NCBI GenBank assembly: GCA_018239705.1
Contig: JAFEGS010000039.1
Span: 1 to 7,770 of the forward strand
Length of the DNA: 7,770 nt
Direction: 5' to 3'
Origin: Verrucomicrobiota bacterium
GTDB lineage: Bacteria > Chlamydiota > Chlamydiia > Chlamydiales > FEN-1388
The position numbers and the translations under genes were made by a program. Positions 1 to 5,660 of the stretch are shown here, one piece after another; the first letter of the stretch is position 1, and each line of letters opens with the position of its first letter. The notes below the pieces were generated by a model. The model worked only from the letters and a program-made list of their open reading frames with translations, ran no database searches and was not told the origin of the DNA.

Positions 1-18
1 ATAACAAATAAAAAATAT

Positions 19-50
19 TTTTAAATTCAATTATTTGCTAGTATAAAATT
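19..50 (+). promoter_or_regulatory. Putative promoter of the PP2C-chaperone operon
   Basis: A -10-like element TAGTAT (39-44), overlapping TATAAA (42-47), lies in a very A+T-rich stretch. The word TAGTATAAAATTAG closely matches the one around the better-supported -10 at 3315. No good -35 is visible: the best candidate is a TTTTAA-like stretch near 19-24. Transcription would start near 51 and give a leader of about 65 nt before the ATG at 117. The call rests on the shared -10 context. Confidence 0.4.
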
Positions 51-57
51 AGGAGTC

Positions 58-74
58 AAAAAGCCTGAGAGGCT
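58..74 (-). terminator. Small hairpin plus T-run, minus-strand terminator-like
   Basis: AGCCT (62-66) and AGGCT (70-74) form a perfect 5-bp stem with a 3-nt loop. On the minus strand it is followed by TTTT (complement of 58-61), the form of a short intrinsic terminator for leftward transcription. On the plus strand it lies in the predicted 5' leader of the phosphatase gene. No minus-strand gene is visible to its right, so it may stop antisense transcripts, be a leader hairpin, or be chance. The stem is short. Confidence 0.25.
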
Positions 75-116
75 ATACATTTTCTATCACTTATGTCGCC
101 GTGAGAGGAGGAAGCT

Positions 117-2378
117 ATGGAACCAGAAGGTCATTTATCACATGTACCAAATTTCCAACCTTTAGCAAATATAGCAAATGAAGGAGCGGCTCAGCCAACA
201 GGCCGATCGCTGCTCACTCGGCGAGAGGCAAAATCGGATCTTACGACCACTCCTGAGAAAACAGCGCAATATAATACGCTCTCCGAAAAAATAGGCAACG
301 TAACGTCAGCAGAACAATCAAATGCAGTATTCACAGAGATTGTTAATTGTAAAAACTCCAACTTAATTACTCCATCTCAATACGAACAGTTATACAGACA
401 ATTAACGAGTAAATCAACTAGTTTGGACAAGCAAAATGTTAAACCAGAATCACCTTCTCGACCTGAAAAGTCAGCACCCACACAAAATCCTGTACCGACA
501 AAAAGTAGCGAGATTTTACAGCAGCCCCTGATCTCAAAAAAAAGCACTGCCGTTGAAGGAAAAACCCCGAAATCGCAAAAAACCGAAACGGCTCAGACAA
601 AGAGCCACGGCTCATTTTTTACCGGATTTTTTAAGTCAACAGGCAAAGAAAAAGCAGTTGAACATTCGCAGGAGAGCTTGCTGGAGCTTCTGAAAAAAGA
701 ATTTCCTGACGTAAAAATGACCGAGCCCAAAGACGTCAAAAACAACTTATTGTACTGTAAAAAATTAAATGAAAAGTTAACTTCAAACAAAGACATATCT
801 CAGTCTACGAAAAATGCTGCAAATCAGTATATAAAAAAATCTTTTGAAGAGGGGGTTGCCTACTTAGAACAATCTCTAGGAGATCCTCAGCTCAATGAAA
901 ACAATATGATAGACACTATGTATGGAGACAATGATAAACAAGATAAAATCAAAAATCAAATAAGTGATTTAAGCTCAACAAAAGCAAGACTTAATAATTT
1001 AGTTTCTAACTTCCCTGAAAGCAAAGAGAAAACTAAAGAATTGGATAGAAAGCATAAGGCAACTGAGCAAGCGTTTGAGACTGCGAAGAAAAAAGTAACT
1101 ATTAAATACGACATAGAGGCGATAAACAAACCTTCCATCACTGAAGATGAAGCAAAAGCGAGACTAGACTCGACTTTCCAAGAAGTAAATAGTGCAGAAC
1201 AGCTCTCTAAAAAGGAATTTTCTCATGCCAATTTTGAAAATGCTGGCGCACTACACGTATGGGACCATGTGAGCACTGGAAGAGGAGAAGCCACTCCTAA
1301 TACTTTTAAAGAAGTGAAGATAGGCGATTTGACCGTTGGTTGTACAAGCCTGACCAATTTTAAAAAAAGCCCTTATACAAATGAAGACAGGTTTGTAGCC
1401 ACTGAGATTACACTTAACACGAGAGGCGGTAGTGTAAAGGCTCCTCTTCTTGGTGTGTTTGATGGCCATGGAGGTGATCAATCAAGTCAATTTCTTACAG
1501 AACATTTGCCTAAATTTCTTGAAAATGAAATAAATGCATTTCAATCGCCATTGACTGACGATAAAATGACTGCGGCCTTGCAGAAAGCGTTTGTGAAATG
1601 CAACCAGCATTTATTCGATAGTGGTAAGGCTGGGAGTTCCGGTTCGACTGCAACAGTGAGTTTGATCTTTGAAGGGCATATTTGGACGGCAAATGTGGGT
1701 GACGGTCGTGCAGTGGTTGTAGATCCACAACAATCTCATGCTTTAAATGAAGATGCATCACCCGATGTGCCAAAGTTTAAAGAACAAGCTGAGGCTAGAG
1801 GGGGCAAAGTGGAAAATAAGAGGTTGGGAGATCTTGGCGTTGCTACGTCGTTTGGAGATTTTGCTGCAAGAGGTGTAAGTGTTCTTCCTCAAGTCACCAA
1901 GCTACCTCTTACTCAACTTGATAGAAATGCTGTACTTATTATTGGCTGTGATGGACTTTTTGATGTAGCTTCAACTCAAGAAGTTAGCAATGCTACAAGA
2001 GCCATGTTAGCAGAAGAAAAGAAGAGTACCGGAGAAATTTCTCAAAACCTTGCTACAAAATCCCGAAATGCAAAAATTGAAAATTTTCCTGATTATATAA
2101 AGAATGTACTGGGGGAGCTTAATGAGACAGCACACATAGCCGTCTTTATGACAACTTATGGGGAATTTGCGACAACAGAACAGGATGTAGATGTATTAGC
2201 AAATCTTGTAAAGGAAAAATTTAACAATATACATAAAAACGATCAAAATAAAATTGACGATACAAACAAAATGATTGATAGGGCTAAACAAGAAGTCCTT
2301 ATTGCGAAGAAAAAACCATTAAATCAAGACGACATTACTGTTGTTACAGTGAATCTCAGCTCTCTGATCCAAGGCTAA
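117..2378 (+). CDS. Large PP2C-type Ser/Thr phosphatase, candidate T3S effector
   Basis: The C-terminal part (about residues 390-750) is a PP2C/PPM phosphatase, a family of metal-dependent Ser/Thr phosphatases. Visible motifs are NEDR (422-425), DGHGG (449-453), GSSGSTAT (506-513), GDGRAVV (528 on), SFGD ending at D581, CDGLFD (D612) and DDITVV (D738/D739). The expected metal ligands D449, D612 and D738 are present, so catalysis is plausible. Deviations are Pro419 where the phosphate-binding Arg usually sits, GDG for GDS, DD for DN, and about 126 residues between D612 and D738. Residues 1-390 match nothing I know: a polar start, a Ser/Thr/Pro/Lys-rich probably disordered stretch (about 100-200) and a charged helical, possibly coiled-coil part (about 275-350). 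No signal peptide or membrane helix is seen. A strong Shine-Dalgarno, AGAGGAGG (104-111), sits 5 nt before the ATG. A SycD-like chaperone gene follows 16 bp downstream, suggesting this is a secreted T3S substrate (inference). The PP2C domain is near certain; secretion is not. Confidence 0.9.
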   Translation: MEPEGHLSHVPNFQPLANIANEGAAQPTGRSLLTRREAKSDLTTTPEKTAQYNTLSEKIGNVTSAEQSNAVFTEIVNCKNSNLITPSQYEQLYRQLTSKSTSLDKQNVKPESPSRPEKSAPTQNPVPTKSSEILQQPLISKKSTAVEGKTPKSQKTETAQTKSHGSFFTGFFKSTGKEKAVEHSQESLLELLKKEFPDVKMTEPKDVKNNLLYCKKLNEKLTSNKDISQSTKNAANQYIKKSFEEGVAYLEQSLGDPQLNENNMIDTMYGDNDKQDKIKNQISDLSSTKARLNNLVSNFPESKEKTKELDRKHKATEQAFETAKKKVTIKYDIEAINKPSITEDEAKARLDSTFQEVNSAEQLSKKEFSHANFENAGALHVWDHVSTGRGEATPNTFKEVKIGDLTVGCTSLTNFKKSPYTNEDRFVATEITLNTRGGSVKAPLLGVFDGHGGDQSSQFLTEHLPKFLENEINAFQSPLTDDKMTAALQKAFVKCNQHLFDSGKAGSSGSTATVSLIFEGHIWTANVGDGRAVVVDPQQSHALNEDASPDVPKFKEQAEARGGKVENKRLGDLGVATSFGDFAARGVSVLPQVTKLPLTQLDRNAVLIIGCDGLFDVASTQEVSNATRAMLAEEKKSTGEISQNLATKSRNAKIENFPDYIKNVLGELNETAHIAVFMTTYGEFATTEQDVDVLANLVKEKFNNIHKNDQNKIDDTNKMIDRAKQEVLIAKKKPLNQDDITVVTVNLSSLIQG

Positions 2379-2394
2379 TGAGGAGAAAGAAAAA

Positions 2395-3210
2395 ATGAAT
2401 CTAAATCTATATGGGCAGCTTCATGGGTTATCGCATGCGATCCATAGAGGTGATCCCAAAAATCGTGAAGAAAATGAACAGCTAAACCAGGATATAGAAG
2501 AATATGCCGATTTGGTGGTAGCTGATGAGCGGGAGCATTATCAGCCAAATGAGGGGTTTGGCGTGGAGGGTCCAGAAGCACACTTTGCTCGAATACGTCA
2601 GCAAGTAATCCATGCGCAGCATGAGTTTTATCAAACCTTGAGCCTTGGCTACAAAGCAATTTGTGAAGCACTCACTGCTGCCGGTGAACCGATCCCCGAA
2701 GTGTCAGCTGAAGGCCTTGCTCTTATGGGAGATCATAATGCATTCTACAACGCCTTGCGAAACGGTGCCCCCATTTATGAGCTCCTTGGTTTTTCTCCTG
2801 AAACAATGGATACATTCCATAAGGCGTTGAACACGCAACTTGAAAATCAAGATTTTGATAAGGCGCGTAGCGGCTACTTTTTCATGAATTCGATTTGTCC
2901 GGAAAGGCCCGATTATTGGAAGGCGCTCGGCCAGGCTGAAGCGCAGCTTGGCCATTATGAAGAGGCAGAAGCTGCATACAAAAAATCTCTGAATATCTAT
3001 GTAAATAGAGAATTTTTAGATTTATTTAGTGTAAAGGAGAGCTATCTCGACCTCCTGAGCGTCTATGTAACACAAGGAAGTGCCGATAAACGTGCAGAAG
3101 CTAACGCGATTTGTAATGCAGCAATTACGTATGCCCAGGACCTTCGTGACAAACTGGGCGGAGAGGAGCTCTACCAGACCTTACTCGCTGCGAAAAACGA
3201 GCTAAAATAG
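2395..3210 (+). CDS. SycD/LcrH-like TPR type III secretion chaperone
   Basis: This 271-aa protein has a C-terminal block of tetratricopeptide-like helices. One repeat spans about 141-174 and a second about 175-208, starting at YWKALG (174-179), with the A-x-L-G-H-Y-x-E-A spacing typical of TPRs. A third helical pair follows. The block has the SycD/LcrH layout: F-S-P-E, then L-x-x-Q-D-F-x-K-A, then P-x-x-P-x-Y-W. SycD proteins are cytosolic dimeric class II chaperones that keep T3S substrates secretion-competent. The roughly 130-residue charged N-terminal extension is longer than in classical SycD (about 168 aa in total). The gene begins 16 bp after the phosphatase stop; an AGGAG (2381-2385) sits 9 nt before the ATG, so the two are probably co-transcribed and the phosphatase is the obvious candidate client. 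It aligns by eye with the chaperone at 3359-4036. It could be another TPR adaptor; the client assignment is inferred. Confidence 0.8.
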   Translation: MNLNLYGQLHGLSHAIHRGDPKNREENEQLNQDIEEYADLVVADEREHYQPNEGFGVEGPEAHFARIRQQVIHAQHEFYQTLSLGYKAICEALTAAGEPIPEVSAEGLALMGDHNAFYNALRNGAPIYELLGFSPETMDTFHKALNTQLENQDFDKARSGYFFMNSICPERPDYWKALGQAEAQLGHYEEAEAAYKKSLNIYVNREFLDLFSVKESYLDLLSVYVTQGSADKRAEANAICNAAITYAQDLRDKLGGEELYQTLLAAKNELK

Positions 3211-3290
3211 ACTCCCTTAGCTGATTAATTATGCTCGGGGTAGCTCTCTATTTAGTCATCAGTAACAACCTACCCTCACGTTCACGAGTT

Positions 3291-3320
3291 TTGACAATAA
3301 ATAAATTTAATAGGTAGAAT
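3291..3320 (+). promoter_or_regulatory. Near-consensus sigma70/sigma66-type promoter
   Basis: TTGACA (3291-3296) is separated by 18 bp from TAGAAT (3315-3320), an almost ideal housekeeping-sigma promoter. Transcription would start near 3327, 32 nt before the preferred start codon at 3359. The -10 runs into AAAATTAGAG, matching the sequence upstream of the phosphatase gene. The surrounding non-coding stretch (3211-3358) otherwise holds only a weak 6-bp inverted repeat (3238-3243 with 3270-3275), which is not a convincing terminator for the upstream operon. Confidence 0.75.
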
Positions 3321-3348
3321 AAAATTAGAGGCGTTGCTTTATGCAGGC

Positions 3349-3354
3349 AGGGAG
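3349..3354 (+). promoter_or_regulatory. Ribosome-binding site that favours the start at 3359
   Basis: AGGGAG lies 4 nt before the ATG at 3359. The alternative ATG at 3341 has AGAGG (3327-3331), but that would sit at the extreme 5' end of an mRNA started from the promoter at 3291-3320. The internal start is therefore preferred. Confidence 0.55.
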
Positions 3355-3358
3355 TTTT

Positions 3359-4036
3359 ATGAATGACGAAAAGGACGATCTGGAATTGATCAGCCAATCA
3401 ATTTTACAAAATCGCTTTGGCAGCAGTAGTAGCATGCAGCCCACGAGTAATGAACCAGAGATCGAACGCAGTAAAGGGAGCGCCTTTGAAAAGGGCTATA
3501 CATGCCTCATAGAAGAGATCAAGGACAAAGCAGTTGATGGATACTACTCCTGTGATGCAGATATTAAACCTCTACCAATAGCGGATTTCCAGATCCTGCC
3601 TGAAAAAATGCAAGAAATAAAAGAATGCATTGAGGAGGGCTTGAGTGAACGTATCAACCCTATCTGCAGCTTTTCTGCAGATGTCCAGTTGATTTTCTAC
3701 GAAACAGCAACCCACTTCCTAGAGCAAGCTGACTTCAAAAAATCGCTTGATGCCTTCTCTTTTTTGACAATGATGAACCCTCAAGTACAGGCGTTCTGGA
3801 TTGGATTAGCTCTTGTATACGAGAAAAATCAAAATATTGATAAGGCGTTTGAACATTTCGAGCTAGCCATTCAGTCTGACCCCTCAAACTTTACCCCCTA
3901 CTATGGAATTACCCGCTGCTGCGAAACAATCAAAGACTTCCGAAAAATAGACCAATTACTTGAACAGGCGAAAGAAAATGAATCTATAAAGGAAGAGGTT
4001 TCAGAACTAGTAGAGTATATTAAATTAAAGAGGTGA
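3359..4036 (+). CDS. Second SycD/LcrH-like TPR T3S chaperone
   Basis: The protein has 225 aa from the preferred ATG at 3359; an in-frame ATG at 3341 would add six residues (MQAGSF). An acidic, Ser-rich N-terminus and a middle region of about 100 residues precede TPR-like repeats at about 113-146, 147-180 (starting at the W-I-G-L-A segment) and 181-214 (Y-Y-G-I-T-R). The pattern F-S-A-D, then F-L-E-Q-A-D-F-K-K-S, then N-P-Q-x-Q-A-F-W matches the family and aligns with the chaperone at 2395-3210, so the two are paralogues. Expected role: a cytosolic T3S chaperone dimer that binds a substrate before export. The gene has its own promoter, and its TGA stop lies within the ribosome-binding site of the next gene, so the two products are likely made together and the 352-aa protein is the candidate client. 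Family assignment is fairly sure; the client is inferred. Confidence 0.78.
   Translation: MNDEKDDLELISQSILQNRFGSSSSMQPTSNEPEIERSKGSAFEKGYTCLIEEIKDKAVDGYYSCDADIKPLPIADFQILPEKMQEIKECIEEGLSERINPICSFSADVQLIFYETATHFLEQADFKKSLDAFSFLTMMNPQVQAFWIGLALVYEKNQNIDKAFEHFELAIQSDPSNFTPYYGITRCCETIKDFRKIDQLLEQAKENESIKEEVSELVEYIKLKR
3662..3682. repeat. Perfect 8-bp inverted repeat inside the second chaperone gene
   Basis: ATCTGCAG (3662-3669) and CTGCAGAT (3675-3682) form a perfect 8-bp stem with a CTTTT loop. It lies within the coding sequence and encodes ordinary residues (I-C-S-F-S-A-D). No function is evident and it may be chance. Confidence 0.4.
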
Positions 4037-4037
4037 T
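4027..4037 (+). promoter_or_regulatory. Extended Shine-Dalgarno overlapping the upstream stop codon
   Basis: AAAGAGGTGAT is an unusually long match to the 3' end of 16S rRNA (classical complement AAGGAGGTGAT). It contains the TGA stop of the chaperone gene (4034-4036) and lies 2 nt before the ATG at 4040, with 6 nt between GAGG and the ATG. This geometry suggests translational coupling and strong initiation. Confidence 0.75.
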
Positions 4038-4039
4038 GT

Positions 4040-5098
4040 ATGAATGAAATCAGAGAATTCTTTAAGCCTATTACTGATGCAATTAGCAATTTCGCTGACT
4101 ATATAAGGGACAAAATTTCTCCAAAAGTTAAAGAAGAGAAGGTTCCACGCACCCAAGTAACCTATCAGATCCAAAAGACAGTGCCCGACCAGACCCGAAG
4201 AGCAGATATTTTTAATGAAGCAGCTAAACTTAAACCACTTGGCGCTATACTTGAAAAACGTAATAACTGTAAGTTAGAGATTGTAGTTAAAAATGGCAGC
4301 GCACAAATGGATGTGGATTATACCATCGGGAAAAATGGATTATCTCGTGTGAAAGTTGGTGCCTTAGAATACAAACGGGACGATAATGGAAATTGGTTTA
4401 TGGGCCATCTAAAACTGTCAAATACCGAATTAAACGACCACGTCAGGTTACGACAGGCGCTAGAAGTAATAATCGAAAAAGAAAATGCTTTCAAGCAGCC
4501 TCAACAGCCGCAGGGAGCTCAAATCCAACAGCCTAAGAAACCGCTAACAGAACAAGAGCTGGAACAGCTGCGTCAAAGGGAGGACCAGGCAAAAAGCCAG
4601 AGAGCGAAGGATGCCGAATTCAAAAGCACACCCTATTTAGACAAAAAAGCTTTGCTTAGTACCATATTAGAGAGTGCAAAAAATGACAGTGGTTTGAAAG
4701 CAAAAATGGGTATAACTATGGATAGCAACCGTGAGTATCTTGAAGCAGTGCGCCGGTTTGTTGCAGATAAATGCGATGAGCATGGGGTTACAGGAACATA
4801 TAGAGACAATACCATCAATGAAGCAATCGAGAAAGCACTCATAGGACATTTGCACGATCGCTCTTCAAATTATTTATTTGTAAATGAGTCAGGAAAAGCA
4901 ACGCTTGACCTAGTTACCCTTTGCGACTTTTGTCGATCTCTTCGCCTCCCCAGCGACGCAATAAAAAATATTGTTCAAGAAGGCCGCAAGGCTGTTCAAT
5001 CTGTCGAACGCGGGCAATTGGAAAATATCGAAAACAATGATGGCTATAAGAAGAAAGAGGAAATATTCTTGAAACAATATGGCGGGGGTACAAGATAG
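4040..5098 (+). CDS. Uncharacterised 352-aa protein, candidate chaperone client
   Basis: I do not recognise this protein. Residues 1-40 are amphipathic and charged, beginning M-N-E-I-R-E-F-F-K-P. About 45-150 looks like a mixed alpha/beta domain with alternating hydrophobic strands (L-E-I-V-V-K, D-V-D-Y-T-I, then G-N-W-F-M-G-H-L). About 152-197 is a Gln/Pro-rich then charged linker (Q-P-Q-Q-P-Q-G-A). About 198-352 is a mostly helical domain with several charged helices and a Gly-rich tail (Y-G-G-G-T-R). There is no signal peptide and no hydrophobic segment long enough for a membrane helix, so it is unlike the YopB/YopD-type translocators that SycD chaperones usually serve. Its start lies 3 nt past the chaperone stop, behind a very strong ribosome-binding site. 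A secreted T3S effector or a structural/regulatory partner of the chaperone are the most likely roles; both are inferred from position only. Confidence 0.8.
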   Translation: MNEIREFFKPITDAISNFADYIRDKISPKVKEEKVPRTQVTYQIQKTVPDQTRRADIFNEAAKLKPLGAILEKRNNCKLEIVVKNGSAQMDVDYTIGKNGLSRVKVGALEYKRDDNGNWFMGHLKLSNTELNDHVRLRQALEVIIEKENAFKQPQQPQGAQIQQPKKPLTEQELEQLRQREDQAKSQRAKDAEFKSTPYLDKKALLSTILESAKNDSGLKAKMGITMDSNREYLEAVRRFVADKCDEHGVTGTYRDNTINEAIEKALIGHLHDRSSNYLFVNESGKATLDLVTLCDFCRSLRLPSDAIKNIVQEGRKAVQSVERGQLENIENNDGYKKKEEIFLKQYGGGTR

Positions 5099-5107
5099 AA
5101 GATAAAG

Positions 5108-5142
5108 TTATCCACCCTTCAGTATGAGTGAAGGATGGATAA
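5108..5142. terminator. Hairpin between convergent genes, possible bidirectional terminator
   Basis: Arms 5108-5121 and 5129-5142 form a 14-bp stem with one mismatched position (C5115 against A5135) and a 7-nt loop. In minus-strand RNA that position becomes a U:G wobble, so the stem is unbroken there. It lies 10 bp after the stop of the 352-aa gene and 10 bp after the stop of the minus-strand gene, where a shared terminator is expected. The T-runs are weak: an ACTTTATC tract on the minus strand and a CTTTT further on (5149-5153) on the plus strand. Confidence 0.6.
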
Positions 5143-5151
5143 AAAGGGCTT

Positions 5152-5541
5152 TTAGCCGTTAAGATCAGATTCGGTATCTACAGTCTCTACTACCGGCTCT
5201 ACGTTAGGTGTATTATCTACATCTTTATTTAGATCGCGGTTGTGGTGGTTATGGCGGTTGCCACGGTTCCAGCCTTTGTTCTTCTTATTCTTTTTCATGC
5301 AGTTCTTCCAGCCCTTTTTCGGCTTGCCTGCAGCAGCTTCCAATTCTTCTGGTACTACATAGAGACCATTTTCATCGCTATGGAGAGCCTGTGCTTTAAA
5401 AAAGCCCTCTTTCGTTTTTACAAATATGGATTTTTTTACCACGCGAAGTGTTGGACGCTTTACATAAATCTTCTCAGCTACAAGACCATGTGAGAATGCA
5501 CATACTGAAGCAAGAAGCAGTAATTTTACATACTTAGACAT
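5152..5541 (-). CDS. Small exported Lys/Asn/His-rich basic protein
   Basis: The protein has 129 aa from the ATG at 5541. A GTG at 5550 would add three residues, but it lies inside the Shine-Dalgarno AGGTGG, so the ATG is preferred. Residues 1-22 look like a signal peptide: M-S-K-Y-V-K, a hydrophobic core L-L-L-L-A-S-V-C-A-F, then possible cleavage after G19 or A22. The mature part has a basic beta-like segment (Y-V-K-R-P-T-L-R-V-V-K-K) and F-V-K-T-K-E-G-F-F-K-A-Q, then H-S-D-E-N-G-L-Y-V-V. A low-complexity stretch rich in Lys, Asn, Trp, Arg and His follows (G-W-K-N-C-M-K-K-N-K-K-N-K), and the tail is acidic. I do not recognise the family. It is probably a periplasmic or surface-exposed protein; the basic middle could bind nucleic acid, polysaccharide or metal, but nothing proves that. 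It is convergent with the 352-aa gene and divergent from the glycosyltransferase gene. Confidence 0.75.
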   Translation of the reverse strand: MSKYVKLLLLASVCAFSHGLVAEKIYVKRPTLRVVKKSIFVKTKEGFFKAQALHSDENGLYVVPEELEAAAGKPKKGWKNCMKKNKKNKGWNRGNRHNHHNRDLNKDVDNTPNVEPVVETVDTESDLNG

Positions 5542-5546
5542 ATAAT

Positions 5547-5552
5547 CCACCT
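5547..5552 (-). promoter_or_regulatory. Ribosome-binding site that sets the start of the exported protein
   Basis: On the minus strand AGGTGG lies 5 nt before the ATG at 5541-5539. The upstream in-frame GTG (5550-5548) is part of this site and so is unlikely to be the real start. Confidence 0.7.
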
Positions 5553-5567
5553 AAAATTTTTATAGTA
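5549..5567 (-). promoter_or_regulatory. Putative -10 region of the exported-protein gene
   Basis: The minus strand reads TACTATAAAAATTTTAGG (5567-5550), with TACTAT as a -10 candidate. The context resembles the -10 regions at 39 and 3315. No TTGACA-like box is seen 16-18 bp upstream; that position falls in the inverted repeat at 5578-5598. Confidence 0.4.
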
Positions 5568-5577
5568 GTTATTAATT

Positions 5578-5598
5578 GCGTTAGCTATATGCTAACGC
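5578..5598. repeat. Perfect inverted repeat in a divergent promoter region
   Basis: GCGTTAGC (5578-5585) and GCTAACGC (5591-5598) form a perfect 8-bp palindrome with a TATAT spacer. It sits between the divergent starts at 5541 (minus) and 5661 (plus). It has no T-run on either side, so it is not a normal terminator. Its position over the expected -35 region of the minus-strand gene fits an operator for a dimeric regulator (inference). Confidence 0.6.
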
Positions 5599-5660
5599 CA
5601 TGTGACAATATCGTAGATCATCATTTTCTGGATAGAGATAAAAACAACGAGTTATGACAA

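Noticed and set aside
536..543. Run of eight A bases in the phosphatase gene (others of seven near 833 and 1367), possible slippage or phase-variation site
   Set aside because: Such runs are common in Lys-rich A+T-rich genes, and the frame is intact over 753 codons; nothing in one sequence shows slippage.
2375..2671. Minus-strand reading frame of 98 codons opposite the first chaperone
   Set aside because: It is the shadow of a well-supported TPR gene, with no recognisable domain or ribosome-binding site; the same holds for the other antisense frames inside large genes.
3238..3275. Inverted repeat GGGTAG/CTACCC after the first chaperone gene as terminator
   Set aside because: Only 6 bp with a loop of 26 nt and no T-run; too weak to call.
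117..5098. SycD-binding P-x-L-x-x-P motif in the two candidate clients
   Set aside because: I looked for the motif described for translocators such as IpaB and YopD and found no full match in either protein.
5500..5541. Lipoprotein signal (Cys14 in the exported protein)
   Set aside because: The residue before the Cys is Val, which does not fit a lipobox, and the hydrophobic core would be very short; an ordinary signal peptide fits better.
5602..5640. Promoter for the glycosyltransferase (GTGACA at 5602 and TAGAGATAAAA at 5633)
   Set aside because: The spacing between the two elements is about 25 bp, too long for a sigma70-type promoter.
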